Assembly: GCA_947034895.1 (NCBI GenBank)
Contig: OX344762.1
Coordinates: forward strand, 74,332,981-74,396,980
Direction: 5' to 3'
DNA from: Rhytidiadelphus loreus
Lineage: Eukaryota; Streptophyta; Bryopsida; Hypnales; Hylocomiaceae
Length of the DNA stretch: 64,000 bases
Shown here one piece after another: positions 12,501 through 22,043 of the stretch (position 1 is the stretch's first letter; each line of letters begins with the position of its first letter). The notes under the pieces were generated by a model that saw only the letters and a program-made list of their open reading frames with translations, was not told the DNA's origin and did not search any database. Made by a program: the position numbers and the translations under genes.

Positions 12501-13563
12501 GATCGTGTGAGAGTTGTCAAGTATATTCGAATATATGCCATTGAGATGGATTGCATCCTACTTAGCCATTGACTATTCATTATAAATGGGTGGTAAATCT
12601 TGTTGCCATGCCTATGGGATTTGGACAAAAGAAATATTTGACACTTGCTAGAGAGGATTTTTCAAACCAAGTTGAAGGTCAATCATTGAGAACAAAAACA
12701 GCAAAAAGAGTATGTCAATATCTTTTGGAGGATGTTATTTGCCAATATGGTTGCATTGGAAAAATCACTACAAATAGGGGGGAGTTGGATGCTAAGGAAG
12801 CACGGGAGTTTTTTGGTAATTTTGGGATTGAACTTGCATTGACAATGGCTTATAATCCAGAAGGGAATGACAAAAGTGAGCGTGGTCATTCACCAATTGT
12901 CAAAGCTTTGGTTAAAGCTTGTGACGGCAAAATGAATGATTGACCAAGACTTCTACCATTTGCATTATGGGCTGATTGTACTACGCATAGTACGGTTATT
13001 GGTTATATGCCAACGGGATTAATGTTCGGACAAAAACCAGTGATGCCAATTGAAGAGGTTGTACCAACATGGAGTGTATTGCCTTGGATAGATGGGCTTT
13101 CGAGAAAAGACTTGTTGGCATTACGCATTTGGCAACTTGAGAGAAGACCTAAAAATGTTGAAATTGCTACAAGGAGGTTGAAAGAGGCTAGGGAGAAGAA
13201 CAAGGAGAGGCTTGATCAAAAACATCGGTTGCACCCTAAATCTATTCAGAATAGTGAATGGGTGTTGATTTATGATAGTAGCTTCAATAATCAACATAGT
13301 ATGGCAAGAAAATTTGCAAAGAGGTGGTTTGGGTCGTATGTTGTCAAACAAGTTTATGACAATGCTACTTATTTACTACGAGAGTTAGATGGGACGGATT
13401 GAAGATTCCAATTATGGATAAACGGATTAAAAATTTCCGAAGAAGACTTGAAGATCATTTACTTGAAGATCATTTATTTTGAAGATGATAAGCGTGACAT
13501 TGAAGACAAAGGAGATGAAGATGAAGGTGATGTCCAAGGGGATGAAGATGAAGATTGTGAATA
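9600..13563 (+). pseudogene. Ty3/gypsy retrotransposon pol (protease-RT-RNase H-integrase), decayed and 5'-truncated
   Basis: Domains follow the Ty3/gypsy order. The retropepsin region at 9600-10060 contains ELYEMEKWPIDTNHGWLIHA. Reverse transcriptase at 10420-11350 contains YSMGDLFLGYEQFQLA and FLDDVLIKG, a YxDD variant. RNase H at 11360-12100 contains ILTVDASPIEIGW, FGAKVLNARQRDYAQVKREL and NTVADMLSRAR. Integrase follows at 12330-13400 with the GHQGVWATFAKLKDKYWWKG block, and an acidic tail runs to 13563. The frame is broken by stops (about 11054, 11352, 12194, 12543, 12943) and shifts (about 11050, 11750). Three catalytic aspartates read as Asn: the protease site is INHG, the first integrase site is VVNLVAMP and the second is TTNRGE. 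Integrase Glu (SERGH) and the RT DD remain. No gag and no 5' LTR were found. Confidence 0.9.
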
Positions 13564-13663
13564 ATCTCAAAATCACCATAGAACCAAAGACTAGTGTAGG
13601 CCCACATCATTTCTCTGTTAAACTAACACATACCGAAGGATGTGCAGGTTTATAAGGGGTGGA
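13564..13663 (+). other. Post-pol leader to the LTR with polypurine tract
   Basis: Short non-coding gap after the acidic C-terminal tail. It ends in ATAAGGGGTGGA, a plausible polypurine tract immediately before the TG of the 3' LTR. Confidence 0.5.
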
Positions 13664-14247
13664 TGTCGTGATGCGGGCCGTCTAGTATTTGAAGTTGACA
13701 TCTTTGTTAGTTTCAAAAATGTTGTTAGAGTTGAACATTATTAGTGTTTAGTGTTTAGTGTTGTTAGTTGTTAGTATTGGATAATGGAAGTTGTTAGAAT
13801 AAGGAGCTTGTTGTTGTTGTTGACTTTGTAATTACTGGTTGATAACCGGTTTGGTAGTAGTTGATACTAGGATTAGTGGAGTTAGGGTTAGGGCTAGTCG
13901 GTAGCTAGCCACCTTGGGGTTTGGGTGTCTATTTGAGGCAAGGCCTGGTCACTTGTCTCTCTCTTTTTTTTTTTCGTGTGTTGGGAGGTGTGGGAGTCAT
14001 TTTGGATGTAGGTTGTGTATTTCTGGAGGTTTGATATTGAAAGGAGCATTGATTTGGAGGAGTTTTATGTGGCATTTTGCAAAAGTGTTGTTTGAATGCA
14101 AAATTTTAGATCTTTGTTTTTGAAGAGTTGATACACAATGAGGCCAAGTTTCAAATCTAGATCTATTATAAAGAAAAAGTTATGAAGGTTTGAAATAGAA
14201 ATGTTTGGATTCCAAGGCAACCAAGGAGGGTGTATTCAGGAGCGTCA
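13664..14247 (+). repeat. Probable 3' LTR of the gypsy element
   Basis: It starts TGTCGTGATGCGG right after the polypurine tract and probably ends GGAGCGTCA near 14247. It lies directly after the pol remnant and its length, about 585 bp, is reasonable. There is no second copy upstream of pol to confirm the borders, so the right edge is approximate. Confidence 0.5.
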
Positions 14248-14439
14248 CCCTTATTGCCATTTTATGTTATGGAAATGAAACTTGAAGGATACTTTCCTTA
14301 TCTTATCTACTCTCTTGTGTCAAAGTTTTTAGCTTCAATGTACTGAAGATCTATGAGTTATGCATCAAATACAACCGGGGTGTGAAGGTAGGGAAGGGCT
14401 GGAAAGTAAGTATAGGGAAACGTGCACCAAATTTGGCCA

Positions 14440-14775
14440 TTATCTTAGATTAAGATGAAAATAGGTATGTGAGAAATAACATAGGTGATATAAATTGTGG
14501 CAAAATTTCAAGCTGTTTGGAGCTACAATACATATTTTAAAGTACATCAAAGATAAGTGTGGTAGTTTTCGAGGATATTGAGAAGGGTTACAAAGTCGAT
14601 ATTAGTAACAAAGTTGGACAGTACCTAAGAGTAAGATGAAAATTAGTATGTGAGCATTAAGATAGTTGATCTACATTGTGACAAAGTTTCATATTGTTTG
14701 AAACTACTGTCCATATTTTATAGAATATCAAAGGTAGGTATGAAAATTTCTAGGGATTTGATGAAATTGTAAAAT
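14440..14775. repeat. Degenerate tandem duplication, about 180-bp unit
   Basis: The two halves share GATGAAAATAGGTATGTGAG / GATGAAAATTAGTATGTGAG, then a GTTTGGAGCTAC / GTTTGAAACTAC block and a CATATTTTA / CATCAAAG-type tail in the same order. The offset is about 180 bp. No coding sense was found. Confidence 0.6.
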
Positions 14776-14933
14776 ATGGATTTGGAGAAATGGAGTTTGA
14801 GGATAAATTTAAGGAAATTAAGAGTGTTTAAAAATATTATGATCACATACAAGCATAACCATAGTAAAGGCCCGTTACTATTCCAAACACATTCACAAAT
14901 CTTTGTGACAAAGGACAAAATAATCATCAATAA

Positions 14934-15014
14934 ACGAAACAAGTCTCTTTCGTTTGGTAAGGCTCTATTTTCAACTAACTATTCTATTGTGTTGTCATTT
15001 ATTACCAATTGTGA
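14934..15014 (+). repeat. Copy 1 of an 81-bp direct repeat
   Basis: AACGAAACAAGTCTCTTTCG and the following 60 bases, including CAACTAACTATTCTATT and TTACCAATTGTGA, recur about 4.3 kb downstream with about 88% identity in the same orientation. The pair could be ends of a decayed element or two copies of a dispersed repeat. Confidence 0.65.
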
Positions 15015-17339
15015 ACGGTTAATTGCTTAATCTAGCTTGATGTGTTTTAGATATGATCATAAACTTTGAATAATCATTCCAAAAAAACTTACTAGATGTT
15101 GTTGAAATATACTAACAAATGTTCATGTAAACTTCATTTGATGGAGAAGGATAATAGCGGGTGGTGCAGTTGTAACTTTCAATCCAACAAGGTAGTGTGA
15201 AGGAAAATTTACTAGATTTGCATTGATAGCTTGTATTGTTGGATCAAGATGAGGTTTGATCTTTGAATATGTGTGAGCCCCAAATTCGTCACTTGGAACT
15301 CATAGTTTTCTTTTTTTTAGTTTATTACAATTTAAGGCATAATATTATACAAAAAGCCTCCAAAAGAGTGTAGAACCAAAATAGGTATGTCACATACCGG
15401 TATAGCTTTTGGTTATAAATAGCCTTTTATCTTTAGGTTACCTACAAACCCCACTTGTATGTAGGTTAGAAGTTATAACCATAAAGTAGTGGGAAACAAT
15501 AGGGTTATAGGGAACTTACCCAAAATAAATCGAGTCCAGTGCATGTGACCATGCTTGGCTAAATTGGTCCTAAAAGAGATAGGGAGGTCCTTGCGTAAAT
15601 CTCCAAAGATAGGTTCTAGTTTCCTCGTTCCATCGACAAAATGTTAAGAACCCCAATTGTTAGCATGTAGGTGTCACTTTTCTAAGACAAGCCACATGAA
15701 GGAATCCATGGCCACCGGATAGTGCTCTTAGACCAGGAACATTTCAGGGAGTCTACAGCGAAATCAATTCGCCAAGATTCCCTCACGTGTGAAAAATTCC
15801 CTAACTGTCGGTAATTCAAGAGAAGTCGGTTTTTACCTCGCTATCGACCATATGCAAGACATATGCAAGACTTATTCAAGACTTGTCACGTGGCTTGGAG
15901 GATCCCATGAGAGGTTCCCCAAAAAGTCTCGATTTTTTCTGATCTCCAGAGGATATTTTTCCAAGCGGTCAACTACCAAAAGCTACAACGGGAAATTCAT
16001 ATAAATTATCCAAGATGCGGTAAAATCTCTCTAAAAATTAAATTAGCATCTTTTATGTTAATAACGTGCCCCAACGAATTTCACAGTGTTTCGATAGCGG
16101 GAGGCAGCCGAATCATCAACATTCCCCCAATTATTAATTATGGCAGGATTTTAGTGGAGTTGATCGGCGTCCCGGAAGCGCACGAAGTCAGAACGAAGTC
16201 ATTAAGGAGTCTTTTCTTACTCCTTAGGACCTTCTCGACAATCCTAGCTAGTTATCCAAGTTAGAAAAGGTAAACTCCGAATGTTAGGTTTTTACCCTTT
16301 TATTGGTTTCAGTTGGCATTAGTTTCCAATGGATTTTTCGCAATGGGAACAGAGAGTGGGAGATTTTCAAGACTAAAAATGGCCTTTTGAAGCCATTGGC
16401 GCAATCCGTTTGCGATTCGGAGTTAAACTCCAAATGATAGACTTTAGAACCACCATAAAACCTCAAATTAGGTGAAAATCTCAAAAGATAAGGATGAAAA
16501 TCCGGAAGAATGAGGTTACTAGTAGTAAGTCGAGGGGGGGAGTGGTCCCTTGGGAACCCGTAAAAGGGGGCCCTTCTCCCTCTCAAAACACCCTCAATAC
16601 TTGTTTTGGGTCTGTGGGTCCAAACTATCTTTGTTATTTTGTTATTTTGGCCAAAACTCCCTACGGTGTTTTCGGAGTACTTTTGGCTTCAATTGTTGTT
16701 CTATTTACAGTTTTGAAGGTCTGTGGGGGTCCTTCTTTAGTCCTTGTAACCTTGTGTCTTTGTATCCTTGTATCTTTGTTACTAGTCAAGTGACGTTGAT
16801 AGTCCTTTTTCCTTTCTTTTGGTGTCTTGTACTAACCCTAGAGCAACCTTCCACCGTACCTTGGCTATGCCGCTTTGGAGGACCTCTAGTTTCATACTTT
16901 CCTCGTTGTACTAACTTTCTTTCCACTAACCACGGGTTATTCCCATCCTTGTTACTAACCCAAGGCTTTCATGCCACATTGAGTCTAGTCCATCCATCTT
17001 TGTTAGGAAAAGAGTGGGGTGGTTCCCTTTGGGGTGACTAAAACTCTACCTTTCCTTGTCCAGTTCAGTTCTAAATTGTGTGTTAAAGGTCCATCCAACG
17101 GCGGAGCTTTGAACCCCCAGGGGCAAGTAATCCTAAATTTGGTGTTAAAACCAAATCAACAGCGAAGCCTTGCACTTCCCCCATGGTTAACTCCAAAGTT
17201 TAGTTTCCAAAACGCGTTGGAAATTAGCCAAAGTTTAGCATCCAAAATAGAGTCATCCAAGTCTGTTAGGAGTCATGCCTGGCTATTCCCTAAATTATAA
17301 CGGTTGAGGGGCGGAAAGCCACCCATGCATGAGTAAAGG
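15015..17339. other. Non-coding block, probably old repetitive DNA
   Basis: No open frame resembles a known protein. From about 16280 the base composition becomes richer in G/C with runs such as GAGGGGGGGAG near 16533. Around 17075-17210 two phrases (CTAAATTGTGTGTTAAAGG and CTAAATTTGGTGTTAAAACC) repeat imperfectly. It could be the non-coding body of a non-autonomous retroelement, but no LTRs or TIRs were confirmed. Confidence 0.4.
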
Positions 17340-17790
17340 TTCATTTTTATTACTAGAGGGGCTAGCAGCCCGAGCCCTACAGCCCAAGCACCAGCAGCTC
17401 GAGCTTGTAGCCCGAGCGCTAGTAGTCCAAGTCGCCAGACCCGAGCACCAAAAATAGAGGTGGGAGGTGGGGAATCGAGGCCAGCAGTTCAGGAGGGGAG
17501 TCGGGGGTCTAGCAGTTCGGGGGTCCAAGGTCCAGCAGCTCGGGAGGAGTTGGGGGTCCAACAGTTCGGAGGTCCAGTGGTCCAACAGTTCAGGGGGAGT
17601 CGGGGTCCAGTAGTTAAGAGGTCGCAGGGGGTGTAGAATTAGCATAGAGGGGGGGGGAATTAGAATAGAGTTAGTAGAAGTAGCATAGAGGGGAGAAAGA
17701 ATTAGAATAGAGTTAATAGGAGTAGCATAGAAAGAGGGAAAAGTTAGAGTAGAGTTAGTAGAATTGCCATAGAAGTAAGGGGAAACCTGC
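17340..17790. repeat. Cluster of three different minisatellites
   Basis: Three adjacent low-complexity arrays were seen. At 17355-17460 there are imperfect repeats of an AGCAGCCCGAGC-like unit. At 17470-17625 the unit is GGGGTCCAGCAGTTCGGG-like. At 17635-17780 the unit is GAATTAGAATAGAGTTAGTA with AGTAGCATAGAGGGG. The minus-strand frame across them is only a translation of these repeats (leucine, tryptophan and proline rich) and is not called as a gene. Confidence 0.75.
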
Positions 17791-19230
17791 ATCAACACCA
17801 TGAGAAATATAATTGGAAGCAAGGGACCTCTCCACCCTAACCTCACCACTCTCTCCATCACCACACACTACTATCTCTAAAAACAAGGAGGGAAAAGGGA
17901 GAGAAGGCTTAGATAAGGGGGATAGCACCATAGTGGAGAATAGGGAGGGAATCCCCTCCACCATTAGGATAAGTTGACATATAAGTGGTAGTTAGGCCGT
18001 ATTTTGACTTTCTAAGTAGGTAGATAGCATCTCAACTACCTCCCATTAAGGGGGCACGATTGTTAAGGCAACGGAAAAAAAGGAGAAAGAAAGTGAGAAA
18101 AAGACTTACAAATCTTTCGTGAATATAAAAGACGCTTTGGCCAACTAGTGGAGGCCTCCTTGTAACTTGCAATGGAGGGAAGGGGAGATTTGACAAACTT
18201 GATCATAGACCTTCAAGTTGGGGTAAGGTTCTAACTTCTCCTCCTTAAAATCGAACCGTTAGGGGTTGAGACGTAGGAAGGCCGAAAGCTAGGTACAATT
18301 AGGACCCAAGTCAGGTCAAAGTTGAATAGATAGGCATAGAGTAGACCCCGAGAGGTTTTCAAAAACATAAGACACGTAGGATTCAGAGTTAGGATGCCCA
18401 AAATATCGATAATGAAGTTTACAGCCCAAAATGGTAGAAACTTGGATGTATTCATCCAACCAAGTTGAAACTTAGGATATAGCTAGAGCATAGGAAGTCA
18501 GGTCCTTATCTCAAATTCCGCTCTCAATTGGAATTGGAAGCCCATAGGAAACGATGGATGAAGTTTGATAGCCTTGCGGCCTAAACGTCATCCGCTTGTA
18601 GCGGTTCATTAGAAAGTCCAAATTGCACAAGTCTTAGGTTTTAGAAATGGCATGGGATAATCATCCACCTTAGGGTGATAGAATAGACAATAGAAATAGA
18701 GAATAAAGAACCATAACACAGTCGGCCTTACAGTCACCCAAAACCGCAGTTAGAAAGACTCAATTAAGAATTAGCAGAAAAGATCCATTGCTTTGAAGGC
18801 ACAATGGATTAATGCCTAGACATCCATTAGAATAGAAACTTACCATAGAACTAGAAGCTGGTTGTATTCACCGATTTATTAAGGGTGGGTAAATAAGCGC
18901 CCACAATATGATAATGGATTATCCTAGAAGTCTCTCCACCTTTTTTCTTAGTGGAAGGGGACTCTAATGATGTATTAGCACTAGTACAAAATCTAAAATT
19001 TATGCTGTCTTGGTCGCGTTGAAAAGAATAGAAATTTCAGATTTCCTAGTAGTGTAGAAAGAATGGAACAAGGTTTCCCAAACCCTATGTCCCAATCAAA
19101 CTCATGTCCAAAATCAGCATGTTCAAACGTGGTTAACGTTGAGTCACGTTGGCTTAAACATGTCCGTTTGTTAGATTTACCTTGAGGTAAATGGACACGA
19201 CAGACGACGGACATCAAATTCACTAGTGGA
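17791..19230. other. No gene recognised
   Basis: Non-coding on both strands as far as I can see; purine-rich in places. Open frames are short and have no family resemblance. Confidence 0.4.
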
Positions 19231-19310
19231 CGAAACAAACTTCTTTCGTTTGATAAGGTTCTATTCTCAACTAACTATTCTATTTTGTTGTCATTTGTTA
19301 CCAATTGTGA
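19231..19310 (+). repeat. Copy 2 of the 81-bp direct repeat
   Basis: Matches 14934-15014 in the same orientation: CGAAACAAACTTCTTTCGTT, GATAAGGTTCTATT, CAACTAACTATTCTATT, GTTACCAATTGTGA. Sequence outside the shared block does not match. Confidence 0.65.
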
Positions 19311-20475
19311 TTACTTTCATCAATTACCAATTACAGATTACTCCCAACTTTAATCAGGACGTTGTGTTGTTATAACTTCATTGGACTTGTTACAATAGCA
19401 ACAATGCATTGTCTAAGTTTATCCTAAGGTAATTGCGTTGTCAATCGCACACTAGAGATTCCTGCCTATAATGTATTCCTACTATTTATGGGACTCTATG
19501 ATCGCTTTTTGGAACATCTGTTTTCAACACTTTGGAAATTCATAGTTTATTTATATTGTATATAAAAATTTGCATTCTAAGAGAATCTGGAATCTCCTTT
19601 TCACTAATATCATGACCACACATAGAAAATATTCCAAAATAATAATGGAAACCATTCTGAATTGCTTATTTGTGCAATTTTAGGTGTAGTTACGTTCGTT
19701 TTAAATTGCCACAATGAACATTTGCGCCATTGATTTCTTTAGCATTTTGGAGGAATAGCCAACTATTTCCATAATACTCATGTCATACTTGGGGTGATAC
19801 TTGGTGACTTAGTTCTATCCAAAGTAGGTGATTTCTAGGTAAAATCCAACTATTTTGATCCTGACCAACAAAATAAAAATTTCCTTCACAATAAATAGCC
19901 AACATGTTTTGGATGTAGCCATCTAGTGAAGAATTGTGTATATAATAAACAATGATTCAAGCCTAAATTTTATTTTTCCCAAATATTATGTATTCAGCAC
20001 TTTGCTAGTATCTTTATATAAAGATTGAGAATTTTTTCCTAAAATTCAAGGCATCATAACTCATTCCAATGTGTTTTCTCACTTCCACTTTAAAATATTA
20101 CATAGAAGACTCAAATGTCATTTGGAGTTGATCCAACTAAGGTGAAAACACCCAAAATTGTCAAAATAAATTATTTAGCTTAGTTGGAGGCTATTTTTTC
20201 TAAAGAAACATCTTTACAATATTAGCAATTGAAAATCATGAATTTTCAAAAAAAAGAAATAGAATTTTTGGGGAAGATATGTAATCACTATAAATTTTCA
20301 AAGTAGAACTTCCTAGGCCATTGAAACTATCACATTGCTTGGTCATAATGCTGAAATCTAGAGAATCAACAATCAAACAATCATAGTTATATATGGGAAT
20401 GGTTTAATTGCACTTGGGGGGGCACTTTTAGTAGAAGTCTACTTGTTAGGAATGGGTGCATAGGCATTTTCTATT
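19311..20475. other. AT-rich intergenic DNA, nothing recognised
   Basis: No family-like coding frame, RNA gene or clear repeat was found. Confidence 0.4.
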
Positions 20476-21018
20476 AAAAATATTGATGAATTTTTAACAT
20501 AAAATTTTATGATATTATATGATAGTTGATTGTGAACTATCAATGATGAATTTTGAAAATTCAATTGAATGTACATGTTGAAAATGTTGATAAGCATATA
20601 AGTCCTTTTGGAAAACATTGTAAATGTTTCAACATTTATGCTGTTAATAAAAAATCCAATATCAAAGTGTTGCATATTCAAATAGATGTCTATGTTTTGT
20701 AAGAAGAATTTACTATTTGAACCTCTTACTACAACTAGTAACATACCTCTAAATATAATGATATGATTGGTTGCCCAAATCTAGGTATAATACATAGACT
20801 TCTTCTTAACAAAATTTTGAAGTGGAACACTTCAACATTGAATTCTCTATAGCATTGAAACTTTCTTGTAATATTTTTTGAGAGGACAAAGGTGCTTATG
20901 GACATTTTCAATATGTATATACAATTGAATTTAAAAAATTCATCATTCATTTGATAGTTCACAATTAATTATATCATGTAGTATCAAGAAATTTAATGTA
21001 AAATATTCACCAATAATA
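20476..21018. repeat. Large imperfect inverted repeat (arms about 220 bp, loop about 90 bp)
   Basis: The left arm, about 20476-20710, aligns with the reverse complement of about 20795-21018 along its length. Shared blocks in order are ATTGTGAACTATC, AATGATGAATTTT, AAATTCAATTG, TTGAAAATGT, AAGCA and GTTTCAA. Mismatches and small indels are spread through both arms (I estimate 75-80% identity). A transcript of either strand could fold into a long hairpin. It could be an aged foldback transposon or a hairpin small-RNA source. Neither arm codes for a recognisable protein. Confidence 0.75.
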
Positions 21019-22043
21019 AAGATTTGTTTTGTTTTAATTGATATTTGAATTGGTAGGCATGATTGGGACTAAGGTAGTATGCTATTGAATGGCACCTGAC
21101 CTTAAAGCACCATCTAGAAGATTTTGTACATTTCGAATTTCAGTTATGTACCTATTTGGATGGAGCACTTTCAGAAACTAAATTTGACCCTTAATAACTT
21201 TTGCATACAATATCGAAATGTAGCGTTCTTTGGTGCGTTGGAACCTCCTTTCACTTGCCAACATGAATATGTGAAAATTTGACCAGTTTCATAATAACAA
21301 CTAGGCTCAGTAGTAAAAAGTGACAGTTTTGGGTGTACCCACCTTACATAAGAAGAATTGAATGGGAAATAAAGGGAGGTGTGAATCTTTATGTCCAAGC
21401 ATTGTACATTACAACCCTGGGGCATAATTTCAACAACTTTAAGCAATCCTATTGATCAAATTTGATTAAGATTCAAGCCAATCTAAAATATAAATCATAC
21501 CTTTCTAAACATGTCTAGAAGTAAGAATGGAACAACCTACCAATTGCAAGGAGTACATGTGCAAGCTATAAAGATTGAAGAATTGAAACACCTATTTGCT
21601 ATAAAGAAACATATTCAGATCAATAGCTTATTTCTACTACATGCATGTTAAGGCCACGATTGTAAATCGAATTTAAACTGTTATTGTTCCACTACATCAA
21701 GTACAGCAGAAACTGTGAATTCACAAAGTTGGCTTAGACAAAGACTTATTAAATGCAAAAAAACATAAAAAACTTACAACATATGTGAAACACCTCTTCG
21801 CTCAGAAGAATCCTCACAAGAAATGTACCGAGGAAAATTGAAGAAGAAGCTCCAACATCATGTCCTTAAATTGACGAAGTGTAGATTCAAATACTTGTGT
21901 GAAATGTGCATTGAGCATATTTGCATAGCACAAAGTTGAAAGTGACGCCCCCACAGCTCAAATATAACAATCAGAAAAAATTCCTAATAATCAGAACGAG
22001 ATACCTCCGAAATTCAGATCAGTTCGATTCTACTGCATATAGC
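21019..22043. other. 3' flank of the VDAC gene, no other gene seen
   Basis: AT-rich, with no recognisable open frame. The part nearest 22043 is probably VDAC 3' UTR on the minus strand. Confidence 0.4.

Noticed and set aside
17295..17864. 189-codon minus-strand frame rich in Leu, Trp and Pro
   Set aside because: It is a translation of the minisatellites at 17340-17790; no start context, homology or codon bias supports a gene.
20439..20962. Two similar minus-strand frames of 75-101 codons
   Set aside because: They arise because the two arms of the inverted repeat are open by chance; composition is AT-rich and there is no family match.
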